From assembly GCA_943323675.2 (NCBI GenBank), contig CALPIR020000004.1, forward strand, positions 1 through 29,405: a stretch of DNA of 29,405 nt, given 5' to 3'. The translations under genes and the position numbers were made by a program. The stretch is from Chitinophaga pinensis (GTDB lineage Bacteria; Bacteroidota; Bacteroidia; UKL13-3). The notes under the pieces were generated by a model, which was not told the DNA's origin, did no database searches, and worked only from the letters and a program-made list of their open reading frames with translations. Below are positions 7,951 to 15,233 of the stretch, piece after piece. Every line of letters begins with the position of its first letter. Position 1 is the stretch's first letter.

Positions 7951-9204
7951 TTATTTTATACTAAACGCTTTTTTCACTTTATCCATGTAATCTAATTTCT
8001 CCCAAGTAAATAATTCAACTTTTTTGGTTATTTTCTTACCATCAGGAGAAACAAAAGTTTTGGTTACTATTTCGTTTTTACGACCCATATGACCATATGC
8101 AGCAGTTTCACTGTAGATAGGGTTACGTAATTTCAAACGAGTTTCGATTCCGTATGGAGTCATGTCAAATATTTTCTCTACTTTCTTGGCAATTTCACCA
8201 TCAGTTAATTTAACTTTTGATGTGCCATATGTATTGATGTAAATACCCATTGGATCTTTAACACCAATTGCGTAGGAAACTTGCACTAACACCTCAGAGC
8301 ATAAACCTGCAGCTACCAAGTTTTTTGCGATATGACGTGTAGCATATGCAGCACTTCTATCAACCTTGCTTGGATCTTTACCAGAGAATGCACCTCCACC
8401 ATGAGCACCTTTACCACCGTAAGTATCAACAATGATTTTACGACCTGTTAAACCGGTATCGCCATGCGGACCACCAATAACAAATTTACCTGTTGGGTTG
8501 ATATGGTATTTAATATCGTTGTTAAATAACTTAGCGAATTTTTTATATTTAGCCTTAACACGTGGAATCAAAATTTCAATGATATCTTTCTTAATTTTAG
8601 CTAGCATTTTAGCCTCTGTATCGAAATCATCATGTTGTGTTGATACCACTATAGAGTCGATGCGAACTGGTTGGTTTTTATCATTGTACTCTAGAGTTAC
8701 TTGACTTTTTGCATCAGGACGTAAATATTTAATTGCTTTATTTTCTCTGCGCAAAGCAGCTAATTCAATTAATACTTTATGCGCAAGATCTAAAGCCAAA
8801 GGCATGTAATCATCAGTTTCTGCAGTTGCATAACCGAACATCATACCTTGGTCACCAGCTCCCTGGTCTTGTTTTTTCTTACGATCAACACCTTGATTAA
8901 TATCTGCAGATTGTTCGTGAATAGCACTTAGAACACCACATGAATTTGCTTCGAACATGTACTCGCTTTTGGTATAACCAATTTTCTTGATTACATCACG
9001 AGCAATGGTTTGAACATCAAGATAAGCCTTAGACTTAACCTCACCCGCCAAAATAACTTGTCCGGTAGTTACCAAAGTTTCGCAAGCCACTTTTGATTCT
9101 GGATCAAAAGCTAAAAAGTTGTCAATTAAAGCGTCCGATATCTGATCGGCAACTTTGTCCGGGTGGCCTTCGCTAACCGATTCTGAAGTGAATAAATACG
9201 CCAT
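7951..9204 (-). CDS. metK: S-adenosylmethionine synthetase
   Basis: The 417-residue protein makes S-adenosylmethionine from methionine and ATP in the cytoplasm. Family motifs are in order. SEGHPDKVADQISDAL has catalytic His14 in the position of E. coli His14. GAGDQGMMFGYA is the methionine-loop signature. They are followed by GGPHGDTGLTGRKIIVDTYG, then GGGAFSGKDPSKVDRSAAYA. Length is slightly above the usual 384-400, within the range of Bacteroidota. It has its own promoter, matching consensus, and is divergent from the unknown gene at 9343. No SAM-riboswitch motif was seen in the short leader. Confidence 0.98.
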   Translation of the reverse strand: MAYLFTSESVSEGHPDKVADQISDALIDNFLAFDPESKVACETLVTTGQVILAGEVKSKAYLDVQTIARDVIKKIGYTKSEYMFEANSCGVLSAIHEQSADINQGVDRKKKQDQGAGDQGMMFGYATAETDDYMPLALDLAHKVLIELAALRRENKAIKYLRPDAKSQVTLEYNDKNQPVRIDSIVVSTQHDDFDTEAKMLAKIKKDIIEILIPRVKAKYKKFAKLFNNDIKYHINPTGKFVIGGPHGDTGLTGRKIIVDTYGGKGAHGGGAFSGKDPSKVDRSAAYATRHIAKNLVAAGLCSEVLVQVSYAIGVKDPMGIYINTYGTSKVKLTDGEIAKKVEKIFDMTPYGIETRLKLRNPIYSETAAYGHMGRKNEIVTKTFVSPDGKKITKKVELFTWEKLDYMDKVKKAFSIK

Positions 9205-9240
9205 GTTTATTTAATAGTGTTATGTTTAAACTTAGTCGGG

Positions 9241-9270
9241 CAAAAATACATTTTTATATGAAGTTACAAA
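9241..9270 (-). promoter_or_regulatory. metK promoter
   Basis: On the minus strand TTTG (9270-9267), an 18-base spacer and TATTTTTG (9248-9241) give a complete Bacteroidota primary-sigma promoter. Transcription would start near 9235, giving a leader of about 30 bases before the ATG at 9204. Confidence 0.7.
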
Positions 9271-9342
9271 GCCTTGATTGTTAAATTTAAAGATTGATTA
9301 AAAGCCTACCAAAATAAGCAATTGAAGCATTAAATTTGCACC

Positions 9343-9909
9343 ATGCAGGATATAGAACCTCATTTTAGGTGGAGAGACTTCTACCAAGCCGAGCACGACA
9401 GCAAGTCGCCTTTTTTTGAGCGCGAGTATAGCGAGTTTGAGTTCACCAATCAGATATACAATTACCTGATACATCCGCAATGGGATGATTTTGGGTCGAA
9501 TACCTTGTATGTAAAACTATTATTTACAGAATACAGTGAAGGTTATGCCATTATCGAATTAATTGGCGAATGGAACGATGCCATTAATAATGATGTGATG
9601 CTTTTAAAGCGAGAAGTAGCCGAAATATTAATAGCAGAAGGTATAAATAAGTTTATTTTAATTGGCGAAAACGTATTAAACTTCCATGTTAGTGATGATT
9701 GTTATTATGAGGAGTGGTTTCAAGATGTTGAAGATGGATGGATAGTGGCGCTTAACTTTCAAGATCATGTGTTGGATGAATTTAGAAGAAATAATATTGA
9801 TTACTACCTAAATTTTGGTGGAGATTTGGATGCTGTGAATTGGCGTAAATTTACTCCAGCACAATTATATATATACGTTTTAGATATAATTAGTAAACGA
9901 TTAAATTAG
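9343..9909 (+). CDS. Protein of unknown function
   Basis: The 188-residue protein is acidic and rich in aromatic residues, with no signal peptide or membrane segment, so it is probably cytoplasmic. Notable stretches are HFRWRDFYQAEHD at the start, IIELIGEWNDAINNDVMLL, an EEWFQDVEDGWIVALNF patch and a C-terminal QLYIYVLDIISKRLN. I do not recognise a domain, though the protein reads like a conserved, folded one. It is divergent from metK, sharing a 138-bp intergenic region. TAAATTTG at 9331-9338 could be its -7 box, which would put transcription start almost at the ATG; no -33 TTG is correctly placed. No function is proposed. Confidence 0.75.
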   Translation: MQDIEPHFRWRDFYQAEHDSKSPFFEREYSEFEFTNQIYNYLIHPQWDDFGSNTLYVKLLFTEYSEGYAIIELIGEWNDAINNDVMLLKREVAEILIAEGINKFILIGENVLNFHVSDDCYYEEWFQDVEDGWIVALNFQDHVLDEFRRNNIDYYLNFGGDLDAVNWRKFTPAQLYIYVLDIISKRLN

Positions 9910-10264
9910 TGACTGTTATAGCAACAAAATAGTTTTTAAACTGAACACTATTAAAAATAAATTCACTATCCATTAACAAGAAAAAGGCAACTCTAAACTT
10001 CGTAGAGTTATCCTATTTGTGTTAAGTACCTTCATTTTCTACCCTAAGCTTTGTATACTATTTTGATGCAACAACTCAATCTTTCGTCAACATTCAAAAC
10101 CTTAGTTGCTGTTAATCCATTTGCTTCTAATGTGCTTTTGGCCTTAAAACTTCTTGTTTAAAAATATTACCCCAGTCTAGTTGTATTATAATTTGGGTGT
10201 ACTTATACAAATAACATCATATACAGATTGCTAATCCGGCAAAGGTTGTTGTATTAACTTTAAG
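9910..10264. other. 355-bp intergenic stretch without a gene
   Basis: It lies between the unknown gene (plus) and the end of cphA (minus), which converge. It is AT-rich. I see one weak hairpin, AACTCT/AGAGTT with a 9-base loop, near 9989-10009, and no good terminator. No tRNA, repeat or credible reading frame was found; a 34-codon open stretch on the minus strand (about 10044-10155) ends in TAG but has no start and no recognised similarity. Confidence 0.6.
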
Positions 10265-12895
10265 CTAAATACCCAACTCGATTTCTCCTTTATCTTCAGC
10301 TTCTTTTAACGCCAAAATTTGGTCTAAAGCTGCCGGAACAACATCACTACAAATGGTTAAAAAAGTTCCTTTGCGGGCATTTTTTATGGCAAAGTCAATT
10401 GCATCAGTTTCCCGTTTAAACGAAGTCACTTTTTTGTTGGGATCAACCTCTCTTATGCCACGTTTTATCAATTCAATAATTTCATCTTCGGTGCGGCCAC
10501 GTAAATTTTTATCTTGCCTTATTACAATTTCATCAAACATTTTAGCTGCCTGCCTGCCTAGCCCAATGGTATCTTCGTCCCTTCTATCACCTACACCAGC
10601 AATTACGCCTACATGGTTAGCATCTATTTTACTAAGCATTTCACCAATGGCTTCAAAACCCGATGTATTGTGTGCATAATCCACCATCAACTCAAAGTTT
10701 TTAAAGCGGAAAATATTCATACGACCAGGCGTTTGCACTGGACCAGGTATAAAGGTTTGAAGAGCCACACGCATATCTTCAATTTTAAAATTGCGAATAA
10801 ACCCCGCCAATAATGTTGGCAATACATTGGCTATATTATAAGTAGCCCTTGCACCGAATGTAAGCGGAATATTCACTGCCTTTTCAATTCTAATTTTCCA
10901 AGTACCCTTACAAATGGTTACATATCCGTTTTCGTATACCGCAGCTAAACCGCCTTTGGTAATATGTTCTTTAATTATAGGATTGTTTTCGTCCATGCTA
11001 AAGTATGCAATATTGCATACACATTCTTTAGCCATGCTTACCGTATATTTATTATCTGCATTTAAAATGGCATAACCCTCAGGCAAAACACTCGCGGGCA
11101 CAACTGCCTTTACACGGGTAAGTTGTTCAATGGTGTCAATATCTTGCAGACCCAAATGGTCTTCGGCTATATTAGTTACTATGGCAATATCGCAATTATG
11201 AAAACCAAGTCCAGCGCGCAGAATTCCGCCACGTGCAGTTTCTAATACCGCAAAATCAACCGCTGGATCTTTCAATACAAACTCTGCACTTACCGGGCCC
11301 GTGCAATCACCACGTAACATCAGCTGATTTTGAATATAGATGCCATCTGTTGTGGTATAGCCAACTTTATATCCCATGGTTTTAACCATATGTGCCATTA
11401 AGCGTGTGGTAGTGGTTTTTCCGTTTGTGCCTGTAACAGCAATAATTGGAATACGTGCACTACTTCCTTGGGGGTATAACATATCAATTACTGGTTCGGC
11501 TACGTTTCGTGGAATGCCCTCAGCTGGATCAATGTGCATGCGGAAACCAGGAGCAGCATTTACCTCTAAAATTGCACCTCCATTATCTTTAACAGGTTCG
11601 GTTAAGTTTTCGGCCATTATATCAATGCCACAAATATCTAAACCTATAATGCGTGCAATGCGTTCACACATAAAAATATTATCAGGGTGCACCATGTCCG
11701 TTACATCCGTTGCGGTTCCTCCTGTACTTAAATTTGCAGTTGGCTTTAAAAGTAATTCTTCGCCCTTAGGTAAAACACTTTCTAGGGTAAGATTGGCTTT
11801 AGCCAGCATGTCTAGTGTAAATTCGTCAACCTTAATTTGTGTTAATGTTTTTTCGTGACCATATCCCCTACGTGGATCTTCATTTGTTTTATCAATTAGC
11901 TCTTGAATATTACTAATTCCATCACCAATTACAGAAGCGGGCTTTCTGATAGCAGCTGCTACAAACTTATAATTAATAACCAGCACACGGTGGTCTTGGC
12001 CTGTAATAAACTTCTCTACAATTACCCCTCGCGAGTATTTTTTCGCAGCCTCTAGACCACGTAAAGCATCTTCCCAATTGTTGATATTAGTTGTTGCACC
12101 TTTACCATGATTGCCATCAACGGGTTTGGTAACAATGGGGTAACTAATGCGCTCTAGCGCCTCCTTCAAACCGTCATCGCTGTATACAATTCTTCCACGC
12201 GGAACAGGAATTTCTGCAGCTTCTAATAAGTTTTTAGTTTCTTCTTTATCACAGGCTATATCAACAGCTATACTGCTTGTTGTGCTCGCAATGGTGGCCC
12301 TTATTCTTTTTTGATTCATACCATAACCTAGCTGAACCAAAGAGTGTCTATTTAACCTGATGTAAGGAATACCTCTTGCTATAGCCTCGTCAACAATACA
12401 ACCTGTACTTGGCCCAAGGCGTTCTTCTTCACGTATTTCTCTTAAATTTTGAATATCTTCAGCCAAATGATACTCATTACCCGCAATTAATGCTTCGGCA
12501 ATACGCACTGATGCATTTGCAGTGAATATCCCGGCTTTTTCCTCCATGTAACTAAACACCACATTATAAATCCCCTCTTTACCCGTACTACGTGTTCTAC
12601 CAAATCCACAAGCCATACCAGCAAGTGTTTGAAGCTCTAGTGCTATGTGTTCTATTACATGGCCCATCCATGTTCCTTCTTCAATCCGCTTAAAAAAACC
12701 ACCAGGTGTGCCAATTGAACAACGGTGCGAATGCATGGTAGGGAAAAGTTTTTGCAATCGCTCCCCAAATCCTTCAATTTTATTTGTAGGAAACTGCTCA
12801 AGCTCCTCTAAATCAAGACGCATTTGAATTAATTTATGCCTGCGAATGCTCCAGTAATTTGGACCGCGCATTACTTTGATGTCTAGAATTTTCAT
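10265..12895 (-). CDS. cphA: Cyanophycin synthetase
   Basis: CphA polymerises aspartate and arginine into cyanophycin, using ATP, on primers in the cytoplasm. The 876-residue protein starts MKILDIKVMRGPNYWSIRRH, the typical CphA N-terminus. I therefore chose the ATG at 12895 over one 14 codons upstream, which would add a non-family segment. Domains in order are an N-terminal region to about 160, an ATP-grasp domain (about 210-470, with EKFITGQDHRVLV and LEVNAAPGFRMH) and a Mur-ligase-like domain. The last has the P-loop GTNGKTTTTR near residue 490, DHLG near 585 and MVDYAHNTSGFEAI. All key motifs are present and the length matches the cyanobacterial enzyme (about 870). It is divergent from cyanophycinase (173 bp between starts). 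Confidence 0.96.
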   Translation of the reverse strand: MKILDIKVMRGPNYWSIRRHKLIQMRLDLEELEQFPTNKIEGFGERLQKLFPTMHSHRCSIGTPGGFFKRIEEGTWMGHVIEHIALELQTLAGMACGFGRTRSTGKEGIYNVVFSYMEEKAGIFTANASVRIAEALIAGNEYHLAEDIQNLREIREEERLGPSTGCIVDEAIARGIPYIRLNRHSLVQLGYGMNQKRIRATIASTTSSIAVDIACDKEETKNLLEAAEIPVPRGRIVYSDDGLKEALERISYPIVTKPVDGNHGKGATTNINNWEDALRGLEAAKKYSRGVIVEKFITGQDHRVLVINYKFVAAAIRKPASVIGDGISNIQELIDKTNEDPRRGYGHEKTLTQIKVDEFTLDMLAKANLTLESVLPKGEELLLKPTANLSTGGTATDVTDMVHPDNIFMCERIARIIGLDICGIDIMAENLTEPVKDNGGAILEVNAAPGFRMHIDPAEGIPRNVAEPVIDMLYPQGSSARIPIIAVTGTNGKTTTTRLMAHMVKTMGYKVGYTTTDGIYIQNQLMLRGDCTGPVSAEFVLKDPAVDFAVLETARGGILRAGLGFHNCDIAIVTNIAEDHLGLQDIDTIEQLTRVKAVVPASVLPEGYAILNADNKYTVSMAKECVCNIAYFSMDENNPIIKEHITKGGLAAVYENGYVTICKGTWKIRIEKAVNIPLTFGARATYNIANVLPTLLAGFIRNFKIEDMRVALQTFIPGPVQTPGRMNIFRFKNFELMVDYAHNTSGFEAIGEMLSKIDANHVGVIAGVGDRRDEDTIGLGRQAAKMFDEIVIRQDKNLRGRTEDEIIELIKRGIREVDPNKKVTSFKRETDAIDFAIKNARKGTFLTICSDVVPAALDQILALKEAEDKGEIELGI

Positions 12896-13011
12896 AGCAA
12901 AAAGTATAAAGATTGGGGTGATTTTAATTAGATGCATTTTACATAAAAAACTTGGATTAACTAACGGTATATTTTTGTGGGCGGAATAGGTTATTCAGGG
13001 GGAAAATAAAA

Positions 13012-13041
13012 TTGTGTAAACAAGGCATGCGTTTATCTTTG
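13012..13041 (+). promoter_or_regulatory. cphB promoter
   Basis: TTG (13012-13014), 19 bases, then TATCTTTG (13034-13041) fits the Bacteroidota primary-sigma consensus. Transcription would begin near 13047, about 20 bases before the proposed TTG start codon. A second box, TATTTTTG at 12970-12977, has a TTG only 15 bases upstream. Confidence 0.65.
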
Positions 13042-13068
13042 CTGCTTCACTTATAAATTAACATTGTT

Positions 13069-13938
13069 TTGGAAATACCTAAAGGAAAGCTGATTTCGGT
13101 GGGGGGGGCAGAAGACAAAGGAACTGATTTAGAACAGGGGTTTATTCAGCGTAACCGCTTAAATTTCTTTGAACTTGGCATATTAAAACGTTTTATAGAT
13201 GAGGTTGGTGGCGTTGAGAAACGCATTGAAGTTATTACCACTGCATCATCAATACCAGTTGAGGTAGGTGAAAATTACTTAGATGCTTTTGGCAAAATAG
13301 GCTGCAAAAACATAGGTGTTATTGATATTAGAAAACGTGAAGATGTTTTTGAAGAAGGGTTTATCAATCGTGTTAAAAATGCTGATGGTATCATGTTTAG
13401 CGGTGGCGACCAACTTAGGTTAACTTCTATTTTTGGTGGTACAGAGATATACAACGTGTTACACGAGCGATATTTTAACGAAGAAGGCTTTGTGATTGCA
13501 GGAACAAGCGCGGGTGCGATGGCCATGAGTAATACCATGATTTATCAAGGCAAAAGCGAATTGGCCCACTTAAAAGGTGAGGTTAAAATTACTACTGGTT
13601 TAGCATTTATGGGTAATGTAATTATCGACTCTCATTTTGACAAGCGCGGACGTTTTAACAGATTGGCTCAAGCTGTGGCTAGTAACCCGCAATGCACAGG
13701 TATAGGCTTGGGAGAAGATACAGGGGTAATTGTTACTGGTGGTAATAACCTAGAAGTTGTAGGAAGCGGTGCTGTTGTAATTGTTGATGGAAGAGACATA
13801 CGCCATACAAATATTACCGAAGTTGGCATGGGCGAACCAATAGCATTAGATAACTTACGTGTAAGTATTATGGTTAGAGGCAACCGATATTTATTAAAAG
13901 AAAGAAAGTTTATAGCCAACGAGACTGCTACAGCATAA
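13069..13938 (+). CDS. cphB: Cyanophycinase (peptidase family S51)
   Basis: CphB cuts cyanophycin into beta-Asp-Arg dipeptides. The 289-residue protein has FSGGDQLRL (Gln115), the nucleophile elbow AGTSAGAMAMS (Ser147), IDSHFDKRGRFNRL with His189, and GLGEDTG with the conserved Glu. These are the landmarks of the Synechocystis enzyme (Ser132 and partners). The start is unusual: an in-frame TAA at 13054-13056 leaves no ATG upstream, and the only standard start before the conserved KGKLISVGG is the TTG at 13069. The gene's position between synthetase and isoaspartyl peptidase supports the call. Its stop codon lies inside a 20-bp hairpin. Confidence 0.95.
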   Translation: MEIPKGKLISVGGAEDKGTDLEQGFIQRNRLNFFELGILKRFIDEVGGVEKRIEVITTASSIPVEVGENYLDAFGKIGCKNIGVIDIRKREDVFEEGFINRVKNADGIMFSGGDQLRLTSIFGGTEIYNVLHERYFNEEGFVIAGTSAGAMAMSNTMIYQGKSELAHLKGEVKITTGLAFMGNVIIDSHFDKRGRFNRLAQAVASNPQCTGIGLGEDTGVIVTGGNNLEVVGSGAVVIVDGRDIRHTNITEVGMGEPIALDNLRVSIMVRGNRYLLKERKFIANETATA

Positions 13939-13973
13939 ATTAAGGAGTTAAAATTAACTCCTTAATTTATGCT
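13932..13973. terminator. Bidirectional terminator between cphB and isoaspartyl peptidase gene
   Basis: A perfect 20-bp inverted repeat (13932-13951 and 13954-13973) has a 2-base centre. It includes the last codon and stop of cphB and ends 1 base before the stop codon of the opposing gene. The stem is AT-rich apart from GGAG/CTCC. Terminator function is likely from the convergent layout. Confidence 0.8.
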
Positions 13974-13974
13974 A

Positions 13975-14916
13975 TTAATCTTCGTAGATTTTTATTACTG
14001 CATCAGTGTTCCCTTTTTTATAAGCTCGATACATCCCTTCGCTATTAAAAGGTAACTCAATATTTCCTGATTTGTCAATTGCAATCAAACCACCTTCACC
14101 GCCAAACTTTACTAATTTATCTTTTACAACAAAATCACAAGCTTGCTTAAGTGAGTATCCTTTGTATTCCATTAAACAGCTAATATCATAAGCAACAACT
14201 GCACGTATAAAATACTCGCCATGACCTGTACAACTTACTGCACAAGTATGATTATTGGCATATGTTCCAGCACCTATCATTGGGCTATCGCCTACCCTAC
14301 CAAAACGTTTATTGGTCATCCCACCAGTTGAAGTTGCAGCAGCAATGTTTCCCTGCATATCAAGCGCTACGGCCCCTACAGTTCCAAACTTTTTACCTTC
14401 GCCACTATTTACTGTATGATCAAGTTGATAACCATCATTATCCTTCACCTCTTGCCATTGTTTGTATCTGCTTTCCTCAAAAAAGTACTCGTCTGGTTGC
14501 ATGGGCAATTGCATGATTTTGGCAAATGCTTCTGCCTCTTTTCCACACAAAAAAACATGCCCACTTTTATCTTTAATTAACCGAGCTAAAGCTACTGGAT
14601 TTTGCACATTGCTTATGCCACTAACAGCACCCGCCCCAAGCGTTTTACCATCCATAATACTTGCATCCATTTCGTGCGTGCCTTTATTGGTAAAAACAGC
14701 CCCTTTACCTGCATTAAACAAAGGGAAATTCTCAAGTGCAATAACGGATGCCTCAACGGCATCAATACTTGAGCCTCCTGTACTTAAAATTTTATTTCCC
14801 ACATCAATAGCTTCTTGCAAGCCTTTAATGTATAAAGCCTCCTTTTCGGGTGTCATTAAACTACGTAAAATAGTACCTGCGCCACCATGCACTGCAATAC
14901 CAAAGTTTTTATTCAT
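13975..14916 (-). CDS. iaaA: Isoaspartyl peptidase/L-asparaginase (Ntn hydrolase, peptidase family T2)
   Basis: The 313-residue protein starts MNKNFGIAVHGGAGTI, the standard family beginning (E. coli IaaA, 321 residues). It is made as a precursor that cuts itself before a threonine. Here KKFGTVGAVALD places that nucleophile at Thr179, the same number as in E. coli. TSTGGMTNKRFGRVGDSP and TGHGEYFIR form the rest of the active site. It hydrolyses beta-aspartyl dipeptides, so in this locus it would complete cyanophycin breakdown by splitting beta-Asp-Arg into Asp and Arg. The frame stays open upstream to an ATG at 15036, adding 40 residues not typical of the family, but a good promoter lies just before that ATG, so the longer form is not excluded. 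Confidence 0.93.
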   Translation of the reverse strand: MNKNFGIAVHGGAGTILRSLMTPEKEALYIKGLQEAIDVGNKILSTGGSSIDAVEASVIALENFPLFNAGKGAVFTNKGTHEMDASIMDGKTLGAGAVSGISNVQNPVALARLIKDKSGHVFLCGKEAEAFAKIMQLPMQPDEYFFEESRYKQWQEVKDNDGYQLDHTVNSGEGKKFGTVGAVALDMQGNIAAATSTGGMTNKRFGRVGDSPMIGAGTYANNHTCAVSCTGHGEYFIRAVVAYDISCLMEYKGYSLKQACDFVVKDKLVKFGGEGGLIAIDKSGNIELPFNSEGMYRAYKKGNTDAVIKIYED

Positions 14917-15050
14917 GCCGCTAAAATAACTTAATCCCTGATTATTCTTCCGAAACCTATTACCGAAGGCACAAAAGAAGAAACGAAGGAGGTAGTTAAA
15001 GCCATCTAATTTAAGTGGTATTAACCGCTCATTCAATTTTGTTCGTATTA

Positions 15051-15079
15051 CAAAGGTAATTTAGATACCGCTGCTCCAA
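15051..15079 (-). promoter_or_regulatory. Promoter of isoaspartyl peptidase gene
   Basis: On the minus strand TTG (15079-15077), 18 bases, then TACCTTTG (15058-15051) is a full primary-sigma promoter. Transcription would start near 15045, about 130 bases before the preferred ATG at 14916 but only about 9 before the upstream in-frame ATG at 15036. The 317-bp gap between this gene and uvrA otherwise holds only the uvrA -7 box. Confidence 0.6.
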
Positions 15080-15184
15080 TGCGGATTTAACCCAAGTTGT
15101 AGAGAAGTAATAAACTCCTGCAGTATTTGACAATGCATAACTTGTGGTTGTATATAAAGTCTTTTACACCTCAAACAATAACCC

Positions 15185-15192
15185 TACTTTTG
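15185..15192 (+). promoter_or_regulatory. Candidate uvrA -7 box
   Basis: TACTTTTG matches TAnnTTTG and lies 41 bases before the uvrA ATG. The -33 element is weak: only TTTTA (15162-15166) is near the right distance. No LexA-like palindrome was recognised. Confidence 0.4.
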
Positions 15193-15233
15193 TGGTTAAT
15201 AATCTAGCTGAATTTATTGGCTAATTCATTTCC

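Noticed and set aside
9205..9342. SAM riboswitch before metK
   Set aside because: The predicted leader is only about 30 bases and no aptamer-like core was seen.
10044..10155. 34-codon open stretch on the minus strand downstream of cphA, possible gene remnant
   Set aside because: No start codon, no recognised similarity, and such a length occurs by chance.
11376..11858. 160-codon open frame antisense to cphA
   Set aside because: It is the complement of conserved CphA sequence; composition is that of a shadow frame.
14462..14929. 155-codon open frame antisense to the isoaspartyl peptidase gene
   Set aside because: It mirrors the conserved peptidase sequence and has no independent support.
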